A stretch of DNA of 64,000 nucleotides from Treponema peruense. GTDB lineage: Bacteria; Spirochaetota; Spirochaetia; Treponematales; Treponemataceae. The position numbers and the translations under genes were made by a program. A model generated the notes under the pieces. It ran no database searches. It had not been told where the DNA came from and worked only from the letters and a program-made list of their open reading frames with translations. The stretch spans positions 1,860,001-1,924,000 of the forward strand of contig NZ_CP064936.1 in NCBI RefSeq assembly GCF_016117655.1. Direction: 5' to 3'. Below, piece by piece: positions 6,059-15,284 of this stretch. Within the stretch, counting starts at the first letter, position 1. Every line of letters starts with the position of its first letter.

Positions 6059-8842
6059 ATGTTCCATTTTAGCAAAAAATCAATAAAGTTTTTCATATAT
6101 ACAGCACTTTTTCTGTTTGCAGCTCGGGCCCACGCATCTTCCCCTCACAACGAAAAAATAATCCCAGACCTTACAGAACAGTCCGTTCTTGTCCCAAAAA
6201 GCAAGTCAATTCCATACAAAGCAAAAAAATACCTGGACAAAGAAAACAAATACAAATGCTCTAATCTGCCCGTTCAGGAACTGAAAAAAGTAAAAATTCC
6301 GTTCAACCCGGGATTTTATACAGGAACACTGTGGCTGGACTTGACATTTTCCGACACAAAACAGACAGAAGGAAGCGATTACTATCTCTATTTTGGCCAT
6401 GAACACATAGATTTTGCCGAAGTATTCCTTGATACAGGCGATGAATGGAAGTTTCTGGGACGCACCGGAAGAAGCATTTCGACAGATGAAATTACATATC
6501 CCAACTGGAGACTCTGCATTCCGTTCAGCGAAGTTACTTTTCCAGAAGAAAAAGAACACCATATCCGCATAAGGCTTGTTTCTTACATCGGTTCGCCGGT
6601 GATTGTATCTATTGTTCCCAAGCGCGTTTTTGACAGCAGCCAGAGTTTTCTGGAATTCTACACTTACTGCATTTTTGGAATTTTTATTCTTATTTCATTA
6701 ATGCTTCTTGCAATAGGTATCGGACTGAAAGAAAAGCCATATCTGGCTCTTGCTGGGGCGGCCTTTACATTTACGATTCTTCAGATGCAGATGCGAGGCA
6801 TAGGACCGGTTTATCTTTGGAACGGGCTTATGACAAAAATTCCGCACAGCGTAAGAATTATGTACATTCTTACCGTTCTGTATGTTATTTTCTTAATCAC
6901 ATTCTTTACAGTTCATTTAAAAAGAAAAAAACAGGATGGGACTGCATTCATAATTCTGCCGTTTCTTCTTACAATTTCAACCGGAATTCTCATTCTCTGT
7001 TTTATTGTACATTCACCTGCAATAATGTTCTGCATTTTTGTAATAGGCATGATTACCGTAAAGACAATTTTCTGCGCCTGCATTTTTTCGGATCTGAAAT
7101 ATTTTGACAAAAACACAAAACTTATTCTTACACTCTGGACTCCGGGACTTATCATTTCTGTAATTATGCAAAGTGCATCTATTCTAAGAACCATGCCGGA
7201 ATTTTCATTCCTTACATTTTTCAGCAAAACAGAAGACAATCTTGTTTTCACAACCGACTTTCTTTTGCTTACACTTCCAGCAATATACACTGTCGGAATA
7301 ACGTTCAGGCAAAAATATTCTTCGGTACGCACGATGCTTCAATATACAAAAGAAAACTACTCTGAACTCAGAAAAAAAACTTCACTCACCTTTATGGTAA
7401 TAAAAACACTTGCAGAATCATCGTTTGTAATGAAAAATGCAGCCGCCCTTCTGGCAGGACGAATTTCAGAAAAAAACGAACAGGAATATGCTGATATAAT
7501 AAAATATAATTCTGCAAGAATAAATGATTATCTTAAAGCAGTTTGTGTTTTTGAAAATAAAAATGAACTCAAGAATGTTCCCATACAGATTCTTCCGTTT
7601 TTTAACAGCTGCATAAAAGCTTCAGAAAAAACAGCCGCAGTAAAAGAAAACAAAATTACAGTAACAACAGAAGTTTCAGCTGACTGCGTAGTCTATGCGG
7701 ACTGCAATATAATGGAAATAATTATGGTCAGTTTTATAGCATCGGTTTTGAAAATTTCCCCACGCGGAACAACAATTCCCGTTAACTTCAGAAACTCAGG
7801 AAAAAGTTTTATGCTCAGCGCAACAAGCAGAATAACTGTTTCCAATTTAAAGTCTGCACTCCCCAGTCTTTATCCGGTTCTTGTCAAAGGAAAAAAAGCA
7901 GATTTCAATACCTTCGAAAAAAGTGATGGTATAGAATTCAACCTTGTTTTGAGCACGATAGAAATCTACAACGGAAAGATGACCGCACTGGAAGTTGCAG
8001 GTGGCTGCCGTTTTGAAATTGAGTTTTCCCCAGAAATTATTGCAGACAAAGACAAGCCGTCTGTTATGGTCAGAGACTCAATGATTATGCAGGAATCAAA
8101 AAAAACAATCTCTGTGCAGGAAAATGATTCATTCGATTTTGGTCTTCTTCCGGAATACAAAACACCGCCGAATATTCTTTTTGTTGCAGGACACACCGGG
8201 GAACGCAATTTTATAAAAAATATTCTGTCCCATAGCTGCAGCGTAACAATTGCATCTAACGGAGCAGAAGCGCTTGAAATATTGAACTCACCTGACTATA
8301 AACGCATGGATTTGATAATCAGCGATTACAATCTTGCAATCATAGACGGAGCTGAACTTTTTGAAAAATGCAGTTATGACTCCCTTACGCAGGACATTCC
8401 TTTTATTATGATGACTCCGGTAAATGAAAAAGAAAACATGTCTCGGCTGTTTAAAAAAGGACTTGCAGACTGTCTTGTTACACCTTTTTCTATTGAAGAT
8501 TTGACACAGAAAATTCAGGCAGTAATTTCGGTATCGCAAAAAATAAGACATTCAACAATGAGCAGAATAGGTGAAACTTCATTTATTGAAGAGCCGCAGA
8601 AAAAAACAGAAAAGCAGCATGCAGTTCAGGATAATCCCAAAGACAGCACCGGCAATCTTGACAGTTTTGATCTTTCGGCAAGAGAAAAACAGATTGCACT
8701 TCTTATAGCAGAAGGAAAAACAGACAAAGAGATTTCTGCGGAACTCAAAATTTCTCCGCTTACAGTTGCTACACACAACAAGAAAATCTTCAAAAAAATA
8801 AATGTACACAGCCGTGTTGAGTTAATGCAAAAACTTCGGTAA
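6059..8842 (+). CDS. Membrane-bound 7TMR-DISM sensor with degenerate kinase, pseudo-receiver and LuxR HTH
   Basis: 927 residues from ATG 6059; an in-frame TTG at 6041 is less likely. Order: signal segment (about 5-30), 7TMR-DISM extracellular jelly-roll domain (about 80-190), seven transmembrane helices (about 200-420), a histidine-kinase-like region (about 440-690), a receiver-like domain (about 710-830) and a C-terminal LuxR-type HTH with LSAREKQIALLIAEGKTDKEIS (about 860-925). The kinase region shows no H-box histidine. The receiver keeps the Asp in LIISDYNL but lacks the N-terminal acidic pair (VAGHTGE) and has Thr for the conserved Lys (CLVTPF). It probably signals from an extracytoplasmic ligand directly to DNA without phosphotransfer. 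The ligand and targets are unknown. The ATACC dyads upstream suggest autoregulation. aroC follows 27 bp later. Confidence 0.82.
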   Translation: MFHFSKKSIKFFIYTALFLFAARAHASSPHNEKIIPDLTEQSVLVPKSKSIPYKAKKYLDKENKYKCSNLPVQELKKVKIPFNPGFYTGTLWLDLTFSDTKQTEGSDYYLYFGHEHIDFAEVFLDTGDEWKFLGRTGRSISTDEITYPNWRLCIPFSEVTFPEEKEHHIRIRLVSYIGSPVIVSIVPKRVFDSSQSFLEFYTYCIFGIFILISLMLLAIGIGLKEKPYLALAGAAFTFTILQMQMRGIGPVYLWNGLMTKIPHSVRIMYILTVLYVIFLITFFTVHLKRKKQDGTAFIILPFLLTISTGILILCFIVHSPAIMFCIFVIGMITVKTIFCACIFSDLKYFDKNTKLILTLWTPGLIISVIMQSASILRTMPEFSFLTFFSKTEDNLVFTTDFLLLTLPAIYTVGITFRQKYSSVRTMLQYTKENYSELRKKTSLTFMVIKTLAESSFVMKNAAALLAGRISEKNEQEYADIIKYNSARINDYLKAVCVFENKNELKNVPIQILPFFNSCIKASEKTAAVKENKITVTTEVSADCVVYADCNIMEIIMVSFIASVLKISPRGTTIPVNFRNSGKSFMLSATSRITVSNLKSALPSLYPVLVKGKKADFNTFEKSDGIEFNLVLSTIEIYNGKMTALEVAGGCRFEIEFSPEIIADKDKPSVMVRDSMIMQESKKTISVQENDSFDFGLLPEYKTPPNILFVAGHTGERNFIKNILSHSCSVTIASNGAEALEILNSPDYKRMDLIISDYNLAIIDGAELFEKCSYDSLTQDIPFIMMTPVNEKENMSRLFKKGLADCLVTPFSIEDLTQKIQAVISVSQKIRHSTMSRIGETSFIEEPQKKTEKQHAVQDNPKDSTGNLDSFDLSAREKQIALLIAEGKTDKEISAELKISPLTVATHNKKIFKKINVHSRVELMQKLR

Positions 8843-8869
8843 AATGCAGAATGCGAGGTAAACGTATAT

Positions 8870-9934
8870 ATGTCAGGAAATACATTTGGTGAAATATTCA
8901 GAGTAACAACTTTTGGTGAAAGCCATGGAGCCGCGCTTGGATGCATAATTGACGGCTGCCCTGCAGGAATTAAAGCAGATGAAGAATTTCTTCAGCACGA
9001 AATGGACAGAAGAAAACCAGGTACAAAGGGAGCCGCAGTTACAGCAAGAAACGAAAGCGACAAGGCAGAAATTCTTAGCGGCGTGTTCGAAGGAAAAACT
9101 ACAGGAACACCGATTGCAGTTCTCATAAGAAATTCAAACCAGCATTCATCTGACTACAACAATATCTGCGACAAATTCAGGCCGGGTCATGCAGACTACA
9201 CATACTTTATGAAATACGGCATACGCGATTACAGAGGCGGCGGACGTTCGAGCGGGAGAGAAACCTGTGCCAGGGTTGCTGCAGGTGCATTTGCAAAAAT
9301 GCTGCTTAAAGAACAAGGCATTTCAATTTGTGCCTACACAAAAGAAGCAGCCGGAATAAAATGCAGTAAAACAGATGAATCCCAGATAGAAAAAAATTTG
9401 ATGCGTGCTCCAGATTCAGACGCTGCAGCCATTATGCAAAAAAGAATCGAAGAATTAAAAAAAGAAGGAGATTCCGCCGGCGGAATAATTGAATGTGTAA
9501 TCAGAGGAGTTCCGGCAGGACTTGGAGAACCTGTATTTGACAAAATAGATGCTGTTCTTGCACACGCAATGCTTTCTATAGGAGCTGTCAAAGGAATTGA
9601 ATTCGGTGCTGGGTTCGATGCAGCGGAACTTACAGGAAGCGAAAACAATGATTCCATGAAAAAAGATGCAGTCTTTGCTTCAAACAACGCCGGCGGAATT
9701 CTAGGTGGAATTTCACGCGGTGACGAAATAATTTTCAGGGTAGCAGTAAAACCCGTTCCCAGCATTTACAGGGAACAAAAAACAGTCGATACTTCAATGT
9801 CTGAATGCAGCATAAAAATCGAAGGTCGCCACGATGTATGCCTTTGCCCAAGAATTATTCCCGTAGTAGAAGCAATGGCAGCAATTGCAGTTGCAGATTT
9901 AAGTCTCAGAAACAGAAGTTCAAAATCGGAGTAA
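8870..9934 (+). CDS. aroC: Chorismate synthase
   Basis: 354 residues. It makes chorismate from 5-enolpyruvylshikimate-3-phosphate using reduced FMN, the last step of the shikimate pathway. The N-terminus GNTFGEIFRVTTFGESHG is the family signature, with further signatures around RPGHADYTYFMKYGIRDYRGGGRSSGRET (about residue 105) and the C-terminal DVCLCPRIIPVVEAMAAIAVAD. Start: ATG preceded by GCGAGG. It sits between the sensor-regulator and dacA with short gaps (27 and 6 bp) and is probably cotranscribed with them. No other aromatic biosynthesis genes are in the window. Confidence 0.96.
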   Translation: MSGNTFGEIFRVTTFGESHGAALGCIIDGCPAGIKADEEFLQHEMDRRKPGTKGAAVTARNESDKAEILSGVFEGKTTGTPIAVLIRNSNQHSSDYNNICDKFRPGHADYTYFMKYGIRDYRGGGRSSGRETCARVAAGAFAKMLLKEQGISICAYTKEAAGIKCSKTDESQIEKNLMRAPDSDAAAIMQKRIEELKKEGDSAGGIIECVIRGVPAGLGEPVFDKIDAVLAHAMLSIGAVKGIEFGAGFDAAELTGSENNDSMKKDAVFASNNAGGILGGISRGDEIIFRVAVKPVPSIYREQKTVDTSMSECSIKIEGRHDVCLCPRIIPVVEAMAAIAVADLSLRNRSSKSE

Positions 9935-9940
9935 CCGGCA

Positions 9941-11317
9941 ATGCACATTAAATCAAAAGAAACATTTGCTTCTTTTCTTGCGGGTTTGGCAATCTCTATT
10001 TTTATTGTCACACCCGTAATTTTGAATTTATTCAATATACTTTACCCAAAAGAATGTGAATCCCTTGCAGGACAAAGTCAGAATGAATTCCAGAAAAAAC
10101 TCGACACACTTTTTCCCGAAAGACTGCAGATTGTAAAAGAACTTCCGTACAAAACTGTTCCGGCAGAAATTCCCGTACATGCACAGAGCGCAATTCTTAT
10201 TGATGCACAGACAGGAAATATTCTCTATAAAAAAAATGCAGACGAACTTATTCCCCCGGCTTCAATGACAAAACTTGTAGAAATGTATGTTGTTCTTGAT
10301 GCTACAGAAAAAGGTAAAATATCGCTCGACGATAAGGTTCCCCTTCCGCCTCAAAGCTGGGCAATCAATCTTCCGCGTGACGCTTCAATAATGTTTCTGG
10401 CACAGGGACAGCAGGTTACTCTCAGAGAACTTCTTCTTGGTCTTTCCATTGCAAGCGGAAACGATGCGTCAATAGCAGTTGCAAATTATGTTGCCGGCAA
10501 TATGGAAGATTTTGTCATGCAGATGAACAGCACCGTAAATGAACTTGGTCTTAAAAACACAAAATTTGTAGAATCAAGCGGTTACAGTGAAAAGAACATT
10601 ACTACAGCAAAAGAATTTGCTGCTTTCTGCAAAGTTTATATAGAAAGATTTCCGTTTGCAATAAATGACTTTCACTCACAAAAAGTGTTGCGCTATCCTC
10701 TGGAACACAATCTGCCTCAAAGCCAGCGCGCGCAGGGTGACGGTCAGGCTGTAGTCCAATACAACACAAACAAACTTCTTGGAAAACTGGAAGGCTGCGA
10801 CGGGCTCAAGACAGGCTTTATCTACGAAAGCGGTTACAATATTGCGCTTACTGCAAAAAGAGGAAACCGCCGCTTTATTTCAGTAACAATGCGCGGTCCC
10901 GGAACAGGTTCTGCAGAAGGAAACAAATACAGAAACGAAGATGGAACAGCCCTCATGGAATTTGCATTCAGAAAATTTGCGCCGTACACAGACAGTGAAG
11001 AAAGAAAATATTCTGTTCCTGTTCTTGGCTCAAAGGTGAACTCTGTAAATCTTGTTCCGGCAGAAGATGCATCTTTTTCAGTTCCTTTCATAACAGGAAC
11101 AGACGCAGAAGACTGTGCAAAAAAAGTTCGTACAGAAATAAATATTCCTTCATACATATACGGCCAGGTTCAGCAGGGAGCGCCTTACGGACAGATTGTT
11201 TACAAAATAGACGACACGCTTCTTAAATCAGTTCCGCTGGTTGCAGACCGGGACAGCAGCAGACGCTTTTCACTTTGGTCAGTTGCAGCAAAAATAATTG
11301 CGGAATTTATTTTATAA
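9941..11317 (+). CDS. D-alanyl-D-alanine carboxypeptidase (serine-type, S11 family)
   Basis: 458 residues. It trims the terminal D-Ala from peptidoglycan stem peptides in the periplasm. An N-terminal hydrophobic segment (about 8-30) acts as signal or anchor. The penicillin-binding motifs are SMTK (about residue 109), SGND (about 171) and KTGF (about 289), in the spacing of PBP5/6-type carboxypeptidases, followed by a beta-rich C-terminal domain. The start is 6 bp after aroC. The 3' end overlaps the convergent gene on the minus strand by 11 bp. Substrate and family are solid. Whether it is the main DacA cannot be said. Confidence 0.92.
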   Translation: MHIKSKETFASFLAGLAISIFIVTPVILNLFNILYPKECESLAGQSQNEFQKKLDTLFPERLQIVKELPYKTVPAEIPVHAQSAILIDAQTGNILYKKNADELIPPASMTKLVEMYVVLDATEKGKISLDDKVPLPPQSWAINLPRDASIMFLAQGQQVTLRELLLGLSIASGNDASIAVANYVAGNMEDFVMQMNSTVNELGLKNTKFVESSGYSEKNITTAKEFAAFCKVYIERFPFAINDFHSQKVLRYPLEHNLPQSQRAQGDGQAVVQYNTNKLLGKLEGCDGLKTGFIYESGYNIALTAKRGNRRFISVTMRGPGTGSAEGNKYRNEDGTALMEFAFRKFAPYTDSEERKYSVPVLGSKVNSVNLVPAEDASFSVPFITGTDAEDCAKKVRTEINIPSYIYGQVQQGAPYGQIVYKIDDTLLKSVPLVADRDSSRRFSLWSVAAKIIAEFIL

Positions 11318-13493
11318 TTTCGCGCACGTCAACTATCTCATAGCCGCTGTCAAGAATTGAGGCTATAAGATAATTGATTTTTTCAAATACATATTCACTT
11401 CTGGCTTTTCCGCTTTTTCCTACGTTAACAGAAAGAACTGTTCCGTCAGAAAGTGAACTGAGTATTTTTTCTATGGAACTTTCGCAGTCATTTTCTGCAG
11501 AAAGGGCATTCACGTATCTGTAGCCTGCATCACTTCCGGCTTTGCGCATAAGTTCACTTGAACGGTATTCAGGAGCGTGCCACAAAAGTGCAAGTTCTTT
11601 TCCTGTAGCAGAAAAAAATTCATCTTCGTTCCTGACAAGACCGCGCCTTATAAAATCTGCATCAATTGCAAAATCATCCGATACAAGATTTGCATTTGAA
11701 TAAAATCCGGATGCACAGTCTGCACCATAAGCAAGCTGGACTGTTTCCAAAGGATAGCGCCGTATAAATTCACCGTTAATAAAAAATGTAGTTTTTATTC
11801 CGTAAAAATTTACAGAGTTCAGCACAAAGGCAACTCCGTCTGCGCTGTCAGTTGCATCAAAAACAAGGGCTATTTTTTTTGCATCAGGTTTTTCTTCATC
11901 TGTTTCAGGAAAAACAGAATATGTTGTAGTTCCTCCAGAAAGTGAACGTACATAAATTGCATTGTCAAAAAGTTTATTCAAAGAAGTTCCCGTAAACACT
12001 CTGAACTTTCCATTTTTTTCTGAAAAAATTTCTGTACCAGAATTCAGTTTTGCTTCTGACCAGACAGAAGATGCTTCTTTATAAAAATATTTTTTTCCGG
12101 AAGAGACAGCGTAAACAGAATCTCTTTCCCAACCGCAGTTTTGTGCCGAAGAAAGGAACAGAAAAGAAGATTCAGTCTTTGCAGACTCAGAAGACGGGAC
12201 TCTAAAAACTCTTACAGAATTTTCACCGCCTGCAATAAGATTTCTTGAGTCGCGCCATGCAAGTGAATGTATTTCTTCACCTGCAACTTCTGTTCTGGGT
12301 TTCTGGCTGAGTGCATCAAAGATACACAGTTTTTTGGGGCCGGAATATGCAACAAATCTTCTGTCCGGAGACAAAACCGGCGCGACAGAATTTTCTGTTT
12401 CAAAAAGTCTTGCCATCCTGTCGAAAAGAGTAAAAAGTGAACTCACCTTTTTTCCGGAAGAATAACTTATCATGTCAATCCAAAGCAGAGGTTTTCTTTC
12501 TGAAGTCCAGAATACATCGTAAGAAAACGGATTTCCGCCAAGTGCAGACAAAGGATAAATTGCATTTATTTTTGCGTAATCGTATCCAACCGACCCGAGC
12601 GTACAATATGTTATGAGATTGTTTCCGGTTATTGTAATAATCTGAGTGCCGTTCGGGTCACAAAAGAATTTGTCATGCATGGAATCAAATGCAGAAGAAA
12701 GCCTTCCTACAATTGTTCCGTTTCCTACAAGCGATGCATAAAGTCCGCGCGTATAAAGTTCGTTGCCGTATATTCTGTAAATTATGTCGCCGTTGATATA
12801 AAGAATATCACCTTCTTCGGTCCATCTTACGCAGTCAATGTAACCCTGCCCGATTCTGCGGTAACTTTCAGAAAGACGCACATTTTTAAACAACGATTCA
12901 GGCGTTTCAAAATAAATGCTTCCGTTGTTTTCGTAAAGAAGAAAGCGACTGTCAGGTGACCAGCGTATATTGACATCACTTCCGCCAAGAGTCTGAGAGT
13001 CAACAAGAATTCTTTCTTCCATAGCAACGGCATTCATTATCACAAGACTTCCGCGGCAGATTCCGTCTGCCCTTACAAAACAAATCCACCTGCCGTCAGG
13101 ACTTACGCTCTGTGAATTTACGGCAGAATATCCAACAGGAAGTTTTTCTGCACGGGAAATCCATGTTAACTTATCTTCACTAAACGAATACCATGCTGTT
13201 CCGTAACGGTTTCTTACCTGAAGATTTTTTCCTTCATCAAGAACTTCCATTTTTTCGGGAAAACATGTTAAAATTTTTGGTGAATCAAGAGTAGAGTTTT
13301 TTCCAAGTTTTGTAAGGAATACACTCTCATATTTTTTTGTTCCCGGAATATCATTTTTGACGGTAAACAAAAGTGCGTCTTTACTTCCAAGACTCAAATC
13401 AGAAAACAATACACCGGCATGAGCCTTAAAGCCCACCCCGGTACAGAGAACTACAGAAAGAAAAGCGCTGATTATTTTTATTCTTGCATTCAT
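11307..13493 (-). CDS. Secreted beta-propeller protein with degenerate polysaccharide deacetylase-like domain
   Basis: 728 residues with a signal peptide (about 1-27, ending KAHAG). The middle contains TolB/WD40-like propeller repeats marked by SPDGRWICFVR, SPDSRFLLYE and SPDRRFVAYSG. The C-terminal 200 residues resemble the NodB fold: KKIALVFDATDS, TTFFINGEFIRRYP and LLWHAPEYR. The catalytic FDDG, the metal-binding H-S/T-x3-H and RPPYG motifs are replaced (FDATDS, YSNAN, HAPEYR), so deacetylase activity is doubtful. It starts 10 bp after the M23 peptidase stop on the same strand. That suggests a shared envelope role, perhaps binding peptidoglycan or glycans. Confidence 0.72.
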   Translation of the reverse strand: MNARIKIISAFLSVVLCTGVGFKAHAGVLFSDLSLGSKDALLFTVKNDIPGTKKYESVFLTKLGKNSTLDSPKILTCFPEKMEVLDEGKNLQVRNRYGTAWYSFSEDKLTWISRAEKLPVGYSAVNSQSVSPDGRWICFVRADGICRGSLVIMNAVAMEERILVDSQTLGGSDVNIRWSPDSRFLLYENNGSIYFETPESLFKNVRLSESYRRIGQGYIDCVRWTEEGDILYINGDIIYRIYGNELYTRGLYASLVGNGTIVGRLSSAFDSMHDKFFCDPNGTQIITITGNNLITYCTLGSVGYDYAKINAIYPLSALGGNPFSYDVFWTSERKPLLWIDMISYSSGKKVSSLFTLFDRMARLFETENSVAPVLSPDRRFVAYSGPKKLCIFDALSQKPRTEVAGEEIHSLAWRDSRNLIAGGENSVRVFRVPSSESAKTESSFLFLSSAQNCGWERDSVYAVSSGKKYFYKEASSVWSEAKLNSGTEIFSEKNGKFRVFTGTSLNKLFDNAIYVRSLSGGTTTYSVFPETDEEKPDAKKIALVFDATDSADGVAFVLNSVNFYGIKTTFFINGEFIRRYPLETVQLAYGADCASGFYSNANLVSDDFAIDADFIRRGLVRNEDEFFSATGKELALLWHAPEYRSSELMRKAGSDAGYRYVNALSAENDCESSIEKILSSLSDGTVLSVNVGKSGKARSEYVFEKINYLIASILDSGYEIVDVREIIK

Positions 13494-13503
13494 TGTTTTA
13501 CCA

Positions 13504-14742
13504 TCACTTGAGCACTGTCGCTGGATCCACCAGTCTTCCGTTTTTGTAAACAGAAAAATGCAGATGCGGTCCGGTAGAATATCCTGTACTTCCTACAAGA
13601 CCGATTTTTGTTCCAACAGAAACTTCGTCGCCCTTTGAAACAAGAATTTTGCTCATATGCGCGTACAAAGTCTGATATCCGTCAAAGTGTCTTATTATAA
13701 CATAATTTCCGTAAATTTTATGGAAGCCGGCAGCAGCAACTGTTCCGTTCATTGCAGGGCGGATTGAAGTTCCCGTAGGACAGGCCATATCAATTCCGGT
13801 ATGATGCGAATCAACTCCGGAAAAAGGATCTTTTCTGTAACCGAACTTTGATGTAAGACGCCACCGTACAGTAAGAGGACAGATAAATGTTTCACCCATA
13901 GCGCGGCGCAGAGTATTTTTGTCAAGACGTGCACCGGGAATGTAAAGCTGTGAGCCGGTTTTAAGAACATCAGAAGCCATATCGTTAACATCAAGAATGT
14001 CTTCTATGCTTACACCGTATCTTGAGGAAATCGACCCCAGACTTTCTCCTGATGAAACTGTATGAACAAGACCGTCCACCGAAGGAATACGTATTTTTGT
14101 TCCAGATCGTACAGATCTTACATTGTCAATTTTATTTACAGCAATAAGGGTAGAAATATTTGAAAGACCAAACTTAAGGCTGATTCCACTGATTGTATCT
14201 CCGGGTCTTACAGTATATTCAGAAAAAACAACGGGTTCCTTAAACGAAGCTTTTGCAGAAACAGGAAGCCCGTTTTCTGAAAAAACATTTCCGTCTGTGT
14301 CAAAATAGCCGATTCTTTCAAATGCAAAATCGGTCATTGCAGAGTCAAGAAAGACATAATTGTCTGCGGCAGAAATCCCCAGATCTACGCGGCGTGCAAA
14401 TCCTTCAGAAAAAGAAAGAAGTACAGAAACAATAAACGGAACAAAAGCCGCAAGCGCAATAAACGGAATTACAGAAGCGTGGCTTTTTATAAAAGAACGC
14501 AATTTTCTTGCGGCAAGAACACAGCGTCCTTCTGCTTCACTCAGAAAAGAATGAAAATTAAAATAACGCAGACTTCGGTTCAATGAAACAGAATGTGCAG
14601 CAACAGAACGTGAAGTGTGTCTTGCTCCTGAAGCCTTTCCAAAAGAAAAATTCAGAAAAGAACGGTTTTCAAATCTTTTTCCATAGCCCGAAAAATCAGA
14701 ACAGTTTATTATTTCCATGCTTAGTGTATCGACATAAAACAT
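13504..14742 (-). CDS. Membrane-anchored LysM - M23 metallopeptidase
   Basis: About 412 residues from ATG 14742. ATG 14718 and TTG 14787 are alternatives and the start is uncertain. A cytoplasmic N-terminal part of about 85 residues is followed by one transmembrane helix (about 88-110), two LysM repeats (YTVRPGDTISGISLKFGLS and HTVSSGESLGSISSRYG) and a C-terminal M23/LytM domain. The zinc motifs HTGIDMA and GPHLHFSVY are intact, so it should cleave peptidoglycan cross-links or stems. The unit continues into the propeller gene. The divergent lepB promoter region overlaps its 5' end. The basic N-terminal extension is unusual for this family. Confidence 0.87.
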   Translation of the reverse strand: MFYVDTLSMEIINCSDFSGYGKRFENRSFLNFSFGKASGARHTSRSVAAHSVSLNRSLRYFNFHSFLSEAEGRCVLAARKLRSFIKSHASVIPFIALAAFVPFIVSVLLSFSEGFARRVDLGISAADNYVFLDSAMTDFAFERIGYFDTDGNVFSENGLPVSAKASFKEPVVFSEYTVRPGDTISGISLKFGLSNISTLIAVNKIDNVRSVRSGTKIRIPSVDGLVHTVSSGESLGSISSRYGVSIEDILDVNDMASDVLKTGSQLYIPGARLDKNTLRRAMGETFICPLTVRWRLTSKFGYRKDPFSGVDSHHTGIDMACPTGTSIRPAMNGTVAAAGFHKIYGNYVIIRHFDGYQTLYAHMSKILVSKGDEVSVGTKIGLVGSTGYSTGPHLHFSVYKNGRLVDPATVLK

Positions 14743-14780
14743 TTTCCATATTAGAATAAATTCAAATTGATGGGAGAAGA

Positions 14781-15284
14781 ATGTCAAAACTACTTAAAAC
14801 CGCCGTAAAATGCGCATTTCTAGGATTTGCCGCGGGTCTTTTTCTAAAACTGTTTGCAGTTGATATTCTGACTGTCAGCGGAAAGTCCATGCTTCCGACT
14901 TTAAGGGACGGACAGACAATCGCAGTAAGCAAACTTGCCTACGGTCCTGTAAAACCGTTCGGTGACAGCGTTTTTTTTAACTGGAACAAACCAAAGGTCA
15001 ATGACATAATAACTTACCTGCACGACGGAAATCTTGTTGTAAAACGGTGCGCTGCTGTTTCGGGCAATACACTGGAATTTTCATTGAATTCGGGCTATAA
15101 TCTCATTGTGGGAAGTAAAAAATATCCTCTTTCTGAAAACCAGTACCATCTTCTCTGCCGCACGGATCGTGTTCCCGAAGGAACTGTTCTGGCTTTGGGC
15201 GACAATCCCGCACAGTCCGTAGACTCAAGGGCATACGGTTTTGTTCCTGAAAAAAATGTAATAGGCAGGGTTATCATAAAATGA
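14781..15284 (+). CDS. lepB: Signal peptidase I
   Basis: 167 residues, a compact type I signal peptidase that removes signal peptides at the outer face of the inner membrane. One N-terminal transmembrane helix (about 5-28) leads into box B SGKSMLPTLRDG with the catalytic serine (about residue 36). VVKRCAAVSG contains the catalytic lysine (about 84), and GDNPAQSVDSRAYGFV is the conserved box E. Start: ATG with GGGAGAAG upstream. The stop overlaps the PBP start (ATGA at 15281), so the two are translationally coupled. Confidence 0.93.
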   Translation: MSKLLKTAVKCAFLGFAAGLFLKLFAVDILTVSGKSMLPTLRDGQTIAVSKLAYGPVKPFGDSVFFNWNKPKVNDIITYLHDGNLVVKRCAAVSGNTLEFSLNSGYNLIVGSKKYPLSENQYHLLCRTDRVPEGTVLALGDNPAQSVDSRAYGFVPEKNVIGRVIIK

